NCBI GenBank assembly: GCA_031271815.1
Contig: JAISVA010000002.1
Coordinates: 1 to 59,178, forward strand
Source: Prevotellaceae bacterium
GTDB taxonomy: Bacteria > Bacteroidota > Bacteroidia > Bacteroidales > Paludibacteraceae
Length of the DNA stretch: 59,178 nucleotides
Direction of reading: 5' to 3'
Position 1 is the first letter of the stretch. The number at the start of each line of letters is the position of its first letter. The notes below the pieces were generated by a model. It made no database searches. It had not been told where the DNA came from and worked only from the letters and a program-made list of their open reading frames with translations. Positions 8,334 to 17,200 of the stretch are shown here, piece after piece. The translations under genes and the position numbers were made by a program.

Positions 8334-10874
8334 TTATTCATCTTTCTTCTGCTGTCCCTGGCGCGCTTCGCGGATGGTCATGATGCCTCTTTCGGTCTCT
8401 TTCTTCACGCGGATGAGTGCGCCTTCTTCGTCGTATTCGTAGAAGGTGGCGTAGTTTTCATTGTCCAATTCGGCGACCAGGCGCATGGTAACCGGGTCGT
8501 AGACGTATGATTTCATGTTGCCGTTGAAGGGGAAGACGCGGATGTCGTCGAAGTAGGATTCGCCCATGCCTGTATTGACCAGGTCGAGGTGCATTTTGGC
8601 GGCTTCTGCCGGAACGGTAAATTCCGTGTAGATGCGCTGCCAGCCGTCGATGATGGCGCCTTCGGCCATGGCTCCGAATTCTTCGTTCGAGTTTTCAAAG
8701 GAGAGGGCTATGACGCTGTTTTCATAAGCGGTAACGGTTACTTCCTCGTTGTCCGGGCTTTTGTGTCCGGTCTCTCTTACCCATGCGCTCAATACGTACT
8801 TCTCTCCGGGAACGGGGGCAAAGGAGGCGACGCACTCGACGCATATATCGCAGTCGCGCACGGAGATGCGTACCGGGTCGCTCTTGGCCGGGCAGCTGCT
8901 GTTGCCGTCGGTTATTTCGAGGCGGTAGTAGCCGGCATCTCCGGCGGTGGCGTTTGCAATCAGCAGATCGGGGTAGTCTCCCACTTCTGTCCAGTGGCCG
9001 TTAATGTTTCCGTCGGCGCTCCTGAGCCACCGGTAGGAAGGGTCTTTAAACTCCCCGCCGGGTTTGTAGCGGATTTTCAGGGTATCCCTGAGGCATACCC
9101 ACGAGGCGTAATCGAGATCCACTTTCGGGGTACAGGTGTGTACTTCGATATCGTCGAGCACGAAATCGTTGCCGTTGAAGCGGATGGCGTTTTTGTTTCC
9201 GGTAATAATCTCAAAGGTCAGTTCCGCGGCGCCGGCAGGCACGTTGCATTCAAGGTCAAACTGCTCCCAGGCGTTTTTGCCGTTTTTCAGGATGATCTCC
9301 TTCTCGGCGACGGGTTCCGGGTTGCCGGGCCGGCGGACGATTAACTTCAACTGCGCATCGGCATTTTTAGCGTTGGCCTGCATGAGGCTCATGCCCCATC
9401 CGGAGAAGCGAAGCGACGATCCGGGACACAGATCTTCCAGGGTAAAGCGGTAGCAGGTTGCCGTCGGCGATGATCCGTTTACCTGCATCATATAGCCTCT
9501 GCGGATGCCGGGATAAGTATGGTCGACCGGCTGGTTCCAAAGGTTATATCGGTATTTCCCCCTCATGACTAATGCGTATTGATTTTCCCTCAGGGCAAAC
9601 GGTTCGAGCACGTTCTGAACGAAGATAACGGGATGTATGATCGGCATCAGCCCGTCCGGCCACGAATTGTACGTCAGTTCCGAAACATGATCCGAAATGC
9701 TGCTGCTGGGCGCCACTACCGGGTCGAACATGGAGTTGCCGCCGAAGTCTTCGCGGTAGATGAGGGTGTTGGGGGTACAGGGGGTAACAGGAGTACATGA
9801 ATCTGAAATAACAATTGTATTTTTAATTATTCGCTCTTGACACCCAACTTCTACATCAGGATTTGTTATTTTTAATGAAATAGTATACTCTCCTTCTTGT
9901 TTATATGTATGTTTGGGTTCTTTATCCGTAGAAAAAGTACCATCTCCAAAGTCCCATTCCCATGTTTCATCCCGAAAAAGTCCCGTTGCACTACATGATA
10001 TATCTAAAACATTTCCTTTACATTGTTCGTTTTTTATTTCGATAGCAGAATTAACAAACATAGCATCAAAATACGCATATCCACCATGTCCTCCTTGTGC
10101 ACAATCGGAAGTAATAAATGTTAATGTAACTTCCTTATTCATAAATTCATCAGAAGATAAATCAATTAAATTTGCGCTCCAATCTTTGTAGAAATACGAA
10201 CCATACGTTTTCAAATCAGTAAATACTGTATCTTCTCCGAAATAAAAAGTTTTTGAACATTCATGGTCTTCTATTTCTGCGTAAAAAAAGTTTCTTCCCC
10301 TATGTTCCGGATCTTCTAATACCATTGCATAATGATACAGTATATATTTTGTACTATCAGTAACAGTAAAAGTATAAGACAGCCTTTCCGAGAATGTTTG
10401 CCAATAATAATTTCCAAGCCTAACAATATGTTTACTGCCATTAGGGCTTTCTAATATAATATTTTTATTTACCATATTATCATACAATACACCATTTTCA
10501 TCTTGAGAAACAGTTTCTATCATATCCCGTTCTTCCGATGGCATGCCTTTATATATTCTCGCAAATCTGACACGCTCATACTGCGTCGTTCTGTCTAATG
10601 TATTAAAAAAGAAATCAGGATTAGGCAAAACATTAGGATGGTTAGAATTATTATATAATAAATCTTCAAGGTATTTCCAATTAGCAGGCCAATGATAATT
10701 AGCTTCCGGACTTCTAAATACACCAATTGATGAACCTTCTTCTCCTATATAACCTTTCCAACCATAAAAACCTCCTTGATTTGACTCGAACCCAATTTCT
10801 TTAAGCGGGTTTTGACTAAACAATAAATTGCAATTTATTATCAGTAATAACAGGTATATAATTTTTCTATTCAT
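8334..10874 (-). CDS. Secreted PKD-domain protein with RHS-associated C-terminal tail
   Basis: 846 aa from the ATG at 10874, chosen because MNRKIIYLLLLIINCNLLFSQ is a clean signal peptide; an ATG 21 bp upstream adds only MFSTNNF. The N-terminal third resembles a carbohydrate-binding or lectin-like region, then a PKD domain (WEWDFGDGTFSTDKEPKHTY, around residue 310), an extracellular carbohydrate-binding-like domain, an Ig-like stretch (DAGYYRLEITDG) and a final motif VYDPVTMRLVAELD...YEYDEEGALIRVKKETERG, which belongs to the YD/RHS-associated tails of Bacteroidetes. Base composition changes sharply: codons upstream of about 9790 are AT-rich, those downstream GC-rich, which suggests a chimeric gene. 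It lies 28 bp downstream of the 221-aa gene and probably shares its transcript. No T9SS sorting domain is seen. Confidence 0.75.
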   Translation of the reverse strand: MNRKIIYLLLLIINCNLLFSQNPLKEIGFESNQGGFYGWKGYIGEEGSSIGVFRSPEANYHWPANWKYLEDLLYNNSNHPNVLPNPDFFFNTLDRTTQYERVRFARIYKGMPSEERDMIETVSQDENGVLYDNMVNKNIILESPNGSKHIVRLGNYYWQTFSERLSYTFTVTDSTKYILYHYAMVLEDPEHRGRNFFYAEIEDHECSKTFYFGEDTVFTDLKTYGSYFYKDWSANLIDLSSDEFMNKEVTLTFITSDCAQGGHGGYAYFDAMFVNSAIEIKNEQCKGNVLDISCSATGLFRDETWEWDFGDGTFSTDKEPKHTYKQEGEYTISLKITNPDVEVGCQERIIKNTIVISDSCTPVTPCTPNTLIYREDFGGNSMFDPVVAPSSSISDHVSELTYNSWPDGLMPIIHPVIFVQNVLEPFALRENQYALVMRGKYRYNLWNQPVDHTYPGIRRGYMMQVNGSSPTATCYRFTLEDLCPGSSLRFSGWGMSLMQANAKNADAQLKLIVRRPGNPEPVAEKEIILKNGKNAWEQFDLECNVPAGAAELTFEIITGNKNAIRFNGNDFVLDDIEVHTCTPKVDLDYASWVCLRDTLKIRYKPGGEFKDPSYRWLRSADGNINGHWTEVGDYPDLLIANATAGDAGYYRLEITDGNSSCPAKSDPVRISVRDCDICVECVASFAPVPGEKYVLSAWVRETGHKSPDNEEVTVTAYENSVIALSFENSNEEFGAMAEGAIIDGWQRIYTEFTVPAEAAKMHLDLVNTGMGESYFDDIRVFPFNGNMKSYVYDPVTMRLVAELDNENYATFYEYDEEGALIRVKKETERGIMTIREARQGQQKKDE

Positions 10875-10902
10875 GAAATTATTCGTTGAAAACACATTAA
10901 AT

Positions 10903-11568
10903 TTATTTGTTTATCATAATTTTATCTGTCGCAATTAATTTATTCTCATCATATATTTCTCGTATTAATGGTACACCTGCAAGTAACTTTTTTATTTCTA
11001 TTCCCGATAACAGATAATATTTATATATATAATTTTTATCCGTTTCTAATTCCATCAAAGATGTTGGTGTTGCTAAGGGATTAAAAAAAAAAGTCAAAAT
11101 ATTACTTCTTCCGATAATTCCTTCTCGCAGATTACTTGCAGGTGGAGCATATCCTTCTCCGGTTATTGAACACCTGAATTTTAATGGTTTTCCATTAAAA
11201 AAATCATTTAATAACGTATTGTTAATATTTATTTTATGTAAATTTTCATTGATCGCTTCAATTGATATTTCCCCAAATTCTTTTGTAAAGAAAGAACCAT
11301 TGTTATATTCCGCAACAAGTCCTCCCCAATATGAACTTACTTCCCAATCATTTGATGTTCCATCATATATTTGTACACCTATGCCTTTCAATTCTTCCAT
11401 ATTATATGTTGAATAAAAACTCAAATTCATAATATTATCCTCAATCGACAATTCCAGTCCATAAATGGAGTCATTTCTCTCCATATTCTCATTCTGTGCA
11501 GAAACGATGTTTACGCTTGTTGCCAAAAACAGTCCCAGGACTGCTGCTAAAATTTTTGTTGTTTTCAT
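10903..11568 (-). CDS. Small secreted protein, possible divergent T9SS C-terminal domain
   Basis: 221 aa with a signal peptide (MKTTKILAAVLGLFLATSVNIVSAQ). The middle is not recognised. The C-terminal 40 residues (YYLLSGIEIKKLLAGVPLIREI...KIMINK) follow the spacing of a type A T9SS sorting domain (Y-L-G...L..GV.iR....K.Mi.), but the match is loose. AT-rich throughout, like the first half of the next gene. Its start is preceded by the hairpin leader also found in front of the DUF6261 gene. Likely cotranscribed with the 846-aa PKD gene, 28 bp downstream. Confidence 0.6.
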   Translation of the reverse strand: MKTTKILAAVLGLFLATSVNIVSAQNENMERNDSIYGLELSIEDNIMNLSFYSTYNMEELKGIGVQIYDGTSNDWEVSSYWGGLVAEYNNGSFFTKEFGEISIEAINENLHKININNTLLNDFFNGKPLKFRCSITGEGYAPPASNLREGIIGRSNILTFFFNPLATPTSLMELETDKNYIYKYYLLSGIEIKKLLAGVPLIREIYDENKLIATDKIMINK

Positions 11569-11657
11569 ACGTTAACTATTTATTTTTAATATTAAGGTCG
11601 TATGGAACCCGCAGGTATTTTTATTCTTTTTGGTGAACGTTAGTTCATGCGGGTTTC
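11569..11657 (-). promoter_or_regulatory. Hairpin leader, copy 1
   Basis: The 89 bp in front of the 221-aa gene match the 89 bp in front of the DUF6261 gene (13032-13120) almost base for base, although the two genes are unrelated. On the minus strand it begins with GAAACCCGCA (11657-11648), has a loop of about 34 nt, then TGCGGGTTCC (11614-11605 side), and continues to the ATG. The two arms form a 9-10 bp stem. It may be a 5' UTR regulatory structure or a terminator-like attenuator. Confidence 0.6.
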
Positions 11658-12296
11658 ATATTCTTTGTTTTTAAGTTGTTGTTATTTTATTTTTAAATGT
11701 TGTCTAATCATTTCTTCTGTTACATTGAGCGCCCCCCGCTACCGCGGGATTGTATTGCAGCGGGGCGCGAAAGCGCGAAGGCGCGAAAGGGTAAAGCCGC
11801 GCGATTGCAGTGGATACCTTCAACATTTCAACCCCGCTACGGCGCGATTGCATCGCGTGGTATTCTACCGTAGAGCCTTCTTTCATCATTTGCTACATAC
11901 AACGAGCCTCTCCTCCCGGCCCCCTCTCCTCAAGAGAGGGGGTAACTAATCCGCATGGACATTCGGGTAAGGGGGTGTTTGTCTTTTTATTCATTTTATT
12001 TTTTGTTTCATTTATTTTTATATTCATATTCATTCATCTATTTCTTTGCTTCCGCTCCCGCGCGGCAGCGGGGCCTTTAATCCCGCAGGGATTTACGCTC
12101 GGTAGAAAAGCGGTTTTGCAAGGTTTTGCGCAAGCCGCAGGTTTGCGACCTGATTTTGGAGGCATACCTGACGGCATGCCGGCCGTATTCTAATCGGCTT
12201 TCTACCGAGCGTTTCATTCCTGCGGAATGATTTTTAGATACTTACAAAATAACTTAACTGCCCTGCCTGTTGACGGGATAACCGGAAGCCGCCCCG
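11658..12296. other. Gap between genes with mixed repeats
   Basis: No credible gene. It holds a GCGAAGG/GCGAAAG tract (11765-11792), a CTCCTCCCGGCCCCCTCTCC stretch (about 11910, also seen near 13505-13540), a T-rich part (11990-12040) and, at 12060-12230, the CTCGGTAGAAA repeat listed separately. Confidence 0.5.
12075..12230. repeat. CTCGGTAGAAA inverted-repeat element, copy 1
   Basis: Bounded by CCCGCAGGGATTTACGCTCGGTAGAAAAGC on the left (start of the arm near 12096) and GCTTTCTACCGAGCG on the right (near 12198-12212), flanked by the complementary pair CCCGCAGGGAT / ATTCCTGCGGAAT. The interior contains GCAAGCCGCAGGTTTGCGACC and GCATACCTGACGGCATGCC. A second, diverged copy is at 56078-56232. 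Confidence 0.6.
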
Positions 12297-13031
12297 TCAA
12301 AGCGCCTCAGGAGCTGTCCCCTGCGCCGGCGCCTTTGATGAAGTCCTTCGCGCCAGTATGTCGCTGTATTTCTTTATGATGACATTCAGGCGGCGGATAA
12401 AGCTTTGGAGCGTTTCGCCGCCTTCGATGAGCATCAGGGCGTCGATGCGTTCGGCGATGATGCGGTAGACGGCATCGAGTTGTATGCGGACTTCCCTAAG
12501 TACGAGGTCGGTGCGCTTCGCACTTTCATTATAGCGTCCTTTCATTAAGGCGTCCACCGCATTGTTGTTTTTAGCCAGCTCTTCGACCCAGCCGGTAATG
12601 CCTACGGCGGCTACGTCTCCCGAATAGGCGCCGTTAAGCTCCTGCAGGAAATTATAGATGGCGGATGTCTCTTCGTTGACGGGCTTCCGCGCCAGGTTTC
12701 CGTAGGTATCGAATACGATTTGCAGGCGTCTGGCAGCCGATACGGTTTCGGCGTTGAAGTGGTTCAGGGCAGCACGGTTGACCGTTGCCATTCCGCTGAA
12801 CGTAAGATCGCGCTGCCTGTCTGCTTTCTCAATGTCATCGGTCAGGGCGCTTTTGACAATCTTTTTCAATGCCTCATCCTCCTGCACGTAGAGGGATTGA
12901 TAGGCATCGTACTGCGCCTGAATTTTGAGTGCGTCAGGGGTAACTGTGTTTATCAGACTGCTAACCTCGGTGTGGAACTGAAAGTGTTCGTCGTTGCGTA
13001 ATATACGCAAATCAATTTTTTCTGTTTTCAT
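12297..13031 (-). CDS. DUF6261 family protein
   Basis: 244 aa from the ATG at 13031 (MKTEKIDLRILRNDEHFQFH), which sits directly behind the hairpin leader; the longer frame to 13103 would translate that leader. The sequence is helical, without signal peptide or membrane segment, and matches in length and opening motif the Bacteroidetes-only family DUF6261, for which no function is known. The last residues (RRTSSKAPAQGTAPEAL) look disordered. It is the only cytoplasmic protein predicted in the island and lies downstream of the minisatellite. Confidence 0.75.
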   Translation of the reverse strand: MKTEKIDLRILRNDEHFQFHTEVSSLINTVTPDALKIQAQYDAYQSLYVQEDEALKKIVKSALTDDIEKADRQRDLTFSGMATVNRAALNHFNAETVSAARRLQIVFDTYGNLARKPVNEETSAIYNFLQELNGAYSGDVAAVGITGWVEELAKNNNAVDALMKGRYNESAKRTDLVLREVRIQLDAVYRIIAERIDALMLIEGGETLQSFIRRLNVIIKKYSDILARRTSSKAPAQGTAPEAL

Positions 13032-13120
13032 ACGTAAATAATTTATTTTTAACATCAAGGTTGTATGGAACCCGCAGGTATTTTTATTCTCTTTGGTAAA
13101 CATTAGTTCATGCGGGTTTC
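13032..13120 (-). promoter_or_regulatory. Hairpin leader, copy 2
   Basis: Leader of the DUF6261 gene, nearly identical to 11569-11657. Arms GAAACCCGCA (13120-13111) and TGCGGGTTCC (13076-13067) are conserved; differences fall mainly in the loop and in the A/T-rich stretch before the ATG. Confidence 0.6.
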
Positions 13121-13219
13121 ATATTTTTGATATTTTGTTTTATTAAAAATTTTAGTGAATTCTTTCCAAAAATCAGTATGTTTTACCGGGATATATCCGG
13201 ATTCAGCCCCTGGAACCTG

Positions 13220-13500
13220 ACAGCCGGAATTCCGGCAAGTTCCCCGCACGCTTGCGGGAAGGTTGCCGGAGTTCCGGCAAGTCTCCTGCATGCTTGCGGG
13301 AAAGTTGCCGGAGTTCCGGCAAGTCCCTCGCACGCTTGCAGGAAGGTTTCCGGAGTTCCGGCAAGTCCCCTGCACGCTTGCGGGAAGGTTGCCGGAGTTC
13401 CGGCAAGTCTCCTGCATGCTTGCGGGAAGGTTGCCGGAGTTCCGGCAAGGTTGCTACATGGCTGCGAGAGGCTTGCTGGAACTCCGGCAGCTTTCTCCCT
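13220..13500. repeat. 42-bp minisatellite, 6-7 units
   Basis: Units begin at 13220, 13262, 13304, 13346, 13388, 13430 and a worn one at 13472. Each unit has TTGCCGGAGTTCCGGCAA, an 8-bp-arm hairpin with a 2-nt loop (CCGGAATTCCGG in the first unit), followed by GTCTCCTGCATGCTTGCGGG. Because 42 is a multiple of three and the units lack stops, frames stay open on both strands and give 14-residue repeats (for example CRNSGNLPASVRGT); these frames have no credible start or context and are not called as genes. Confidence 0.85.
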
Positions 13501-13566
13501 GCGCCGGCCCCCTCTCCTGAGGAGAAAAAGCCTCTCCCCCGGCCCCACGTTCGGCATAGCGTCTCG

Positions 13567-13786
13567 CCAATGTCGTCAACTTAAGGCTGAAAGCCTTTTA
13601 TTATTAGCATCGGGCAACGCCCGATGAACCGGAACGACATCTTTGACGGAAGCGCTGAAGGGGCGTAATCAGGATATCGCCCCTTCAGGGCTTATGTGTG
13701 TTATATCTCCTCATTTGCAGGGCGTTGCCCTACGCTAATGATTTCGCTCTTACAGAGCTAATTACACCTTAAGTTGACGACATTGG
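13567..13786. mobile_element. MITE-like element, copy 2 (intact)
   Basis: 220 bp with perfect 20-bp terminal inverted repeats: CCAATGTCGTCAACTTAAGG at 13567-13586 and its complement at 13767-13786. It is flanked by the 7-bp direct repeat CGTCTCG (13560-13566 and 13787-13793). Inside are five hairpins in a row: GGCT-GAA-AGCC, CATCGGGC-AAC-GCCCGATG, a long GAAGGGGCG/CGCCCCTTC stem, CAGGGC-GTT-GCCCT, GCTCT-TAC-AGAGC. No coding sequence, so it would depend on a transposase elsewhere. Confidence 0.85.
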
Positions 13787-14298
13787 CGTCTCGCTATAGC
13801 CGTCAGGTTAAGGCCTATAAGTCCCGCAGGGACAGCATTTTATTAACCTCGGGCGCAGCGTAGCGGAACCCGTGGATACGAACATCAGGACACTTTCCTC
13901 CATTCAAGTCCCGCAGGGACGACACTTTATTGATTGGCCGTATGATTCCGCTTTTGCAGGTGCGAATAAATGACAGTGTGTATAAAAGTGGAACGTATCT
14001 CATTATATGTCGGTTTTTACAGTGAATGTATGTGTCGTCCCTTCGGGACTTGGGCGCAGAGAGCCTTCCTGTCCGCGGGTTCCGCTGCGCTGCACCGGCG
14101 GTTAATAAAGTGCCGTCACTGCGGGACTGGGACACGGAAGATCGAGGACTCCGTTTTCCGCAGGTTCTGCTGTGCTGCAAGAGGCTAACAGAGTTCCGTC
14201 CCTGCGGACTCGACTGCACTTTCGAACCTTCATTTCTACATTCCTTCATTTCTACATTTCTACATTTCTACATTCTTTCATTTCTACATTCTTTCGCA
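13787..14298. other. Repeat-rich gap downstream of the 1783-aa gene
   Basis: No credible gene. It contains at least four copies of a short module around GTCCCGCAGGGAC / GTCCCTGCGGGAC with GGTTCCGCTGCGCTGC...CGGTTAATAAAGT (13830-13930 and 14030-14200), related to the repeat that replaces the right end of MITE copy 1, and a simple repeat of CATTTCTACATT units at 14228-14295 right at the end of the upstream gene. Confidence 0.6.
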
Positions 14299-17200
14299 CT
14301 ATTCCACACACGTCTGTATAATCCTGGTCATCCGGATGGATTCGCCTTCTCCTATTCTGATGCTGTGCCTGCCGGTATGCGACTCTTCTTCAATGAATTC
14401 ATCCGCTTCTTCACGGTTATTGAAGTCAAATCCGAAACGGGGGCTTTCGCATGCATTCATCAGGGCGTCTTCAAATCCGGTAAATCCCATCTCGCTGTAT
14501 CGGGAGTTGGCGGATACTGCCGTAGGCAGGGTGTTGTTGTAGCCATAGGATGCCGAGGTATAGCGGTGCAGTGCGTCGCGGTTTTCGAGTTCAAAGCCGT
14601 AGGGGCTGAAGAGGGTTACCTCGGAAGCGAATGTCCAGCTTTCCCTATGCGGCGTTTGCCAGTCTTTTTCTCCGGCAGTTACCCAGAAAGGGAGGAAGGA
14701 GGTAAAGACGCCGTCGCGGCGTGCACTGGTGTTGCGGTTATAGTCGGACTGGCTGCGCCCGGTCAGGAAGACATGCGAGAGCCATGGCCGATAGCTTCCC
14801 TTTGCTCCTTTGAGGTAAGGGTTTTTCAGTCCGTCGGTGCATTCGCCGCAGAATCCGTCCCATTCCGACCGGAACTGTACGGCTCCGGCGTTCAGTACGT
14901 TTTCAAAGGCTAATTCCGAACTTCTGAGCGGATTGCTGCGCAGGGTAGTAACGGTTCCGATCGGGGTGGTCTGCTGGTTGCGCCGTCCCGAGCGGATGAC
15001 CCGGACATTGTAGGCAGTATTGCCATCCAATGGCTCGCCGGCTTCATCGAGTACTGTTATGCGGTTGTGCGACACTTCGTCGACCCAGGCTCTTCCCACG
15101 CCTGCGACATGCAGTTCATCGCCGGGGGCAAAATTGAACCGGGCATTGTCCATGCTGCCGAATTTCAGGTTTCCGGCTACGCTTATGTTTTTATAGGCGG
15201 GCGCCATGCCGTCATAGCCCCAGTGGGCGGGGTAGGTAAAGGAGTAGAGCGTATCGTTGAAGCTGTTTTGGGTGCTGGTAAGCAGCACTTCGCCCGTTTC
15301 GGCGTCCCACGCGAGGTTTTCGGTGGTTACTTCGGAGCCGAGGTCTCTGGCTACTGTTTTTTGGAGTATGCCGTAACGGGTAATTACCTTGGTGCCGGTA
15401 ATGGAACGGTAGCGTGTGTTTTCGCTGTGTCCCCCGCCCCAGATGCTGGGCAGCGGTATCGGCAGCGGCGGGAAAGGAATCGGCGAGGCGTCGAGGTTGC
15501 CGTGTACATATCCTCCTCCGGTAAACGATTTGTTTTCGCGTTCGTCTATGGTCAGGTCGATATGGATACCGGCCGGTTTTTCATACTGTACTTTTCCGGC
15601 CTTGTTGATGGTGGTAATCGTGTTTGCCAGCTGCCTGTCGTTTTGCTTCTTATAGAAATATTCGATTTCGGATATGGGGGTCTCCTGCCCGGCCGCATAG
15701 ACGCGCTGCGCTTTGGGTTTCCCGTGCATGTCGTTCAGCTCGATGGCGTAGCTCTGGCTGGTGGTCATATTATCTTCGACATTGATTTTGAATATATTGA
15801 ATACCCAATTGGATTTTTTTTGCTCTTTAATCAGATGGGGATTCCTGACGATGACCGGAAAGTCTTTGGCGGTGTAAAACTCATGTTCTGTTTTTCCGGA
15901 CATTTTTCCTTCGTCCAGGCTGGTAACCGTTATGTGGCTGTATCCGACGGTAGGCGAAGGATAGAACATTTCGCCGTAAGGCCTTTCCTTGTAGAAACGT
16001 CCGTCGGGATTGCCGATGTCTTCGTCGCTGAGGGCGTCGGGTTTGCGCAGAGGGTTTTCCTCGTTCCCCACAAACGGCTCGTAGGAGGCTACGCCGCTGC
16101 TTATGATGGTACCTGCGGGTACCTGCGGATCGTCTGGCCCGGCTGTGCGGGTATAACTGTATATCTGTCCGTAGCTGGAACCGGGGGCGGTATTGCCGCT
16201 CATCCTGTCCCAGCTGTCGCTGAGCATCAGCTTTTTGACGCGAAGCCCGCCACCGCGCTGGACATAGTCATGCGCTTTCAGCCGGATGAATGACTTATTC
16301 AGATCCACGTATTTACCGAAATCCTTCAGGCTCATTCCCTTGTGCACTCCGGTAAAGAGGTTGGTTATATCGGTCAGGTTCCCGGCAATTTTCCGGAAGA
16401 TTTCCTCTCCTGGCCTTTCCAGATCCTCGTCATTATTTCCGCCGAAATAGAGGTCGGGCATGTTGATGCGTACAAACTGCATGGCTGTTTTGGCAATCGG
16501 GTTCAGCCGGCTGTCGGCGAGGTTCTCGGCCGAGACGTCTTTCACCTGAATCCAGCCGATGCCTTTACCGTTTTTCATTTCCCAGCCGGTATCCTGAATT
16601 TTCGCGTATCCCATCACGTATTCGTATTCGTTTTTATTGCTGAGGTCGATGAAAAACTTGAAGAAGAGGTGCTCGATATTCCCGATGTACCGCTGCCTGA
16701 ATTCCTGCAGGCTGGCAACGGTTGCATCTGTTTCGACAAAGACGCGGTAATGGTTTTTTCCGAATTTTTCGTAGAGTTGATTCTCTTTTCCGGGCGCCGG
16801 CTGCGTGTCTGTATTTTTTCCGAATCCCAGCACGGGCATCATGCGGGCCGCTCTTTCATCCTGCACGTATGCGTAGTCGTCCGATTCGTATTCTACGTTA
16901 ATGATGCCTCCGGAAGGGAGTTCAATCTTCGTCAGGTTCCATGCCTGTGCATATTGGTCGGTAAGCGGGCTTTGCTTTACGTATGGCGCGTCTACATTGT
17001 CGGGCACATCGCTGCCGGCAGGGTTGGGCATATAATTCCCCCAGCGATCCTGGGCGTGCGGGTGGTAAGAGGGATTGGCTTCTTCCTTTTGGTTATAGGT
17101 AAATTCGTAAGGGCTGAATATTCCCTTTTGGGAAGCGCCGTAGGTAAACCAGACCTTTTTGAGTGTAAGCTTTCCTTCTCCGTCAGGATTTGAGGGGATA

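Noticed and set aside
13220-13500. CRISPR array
   Set aside because: The repeats are directly tandem with no unique spacers, and no cas genes are in the window.
13103-13627. Six overlapping frames of 80-166 codons in the minisatellite
   Set aside because: All six frames are open because of the 42-bp unit; no start context, signal or homology favours any of them.
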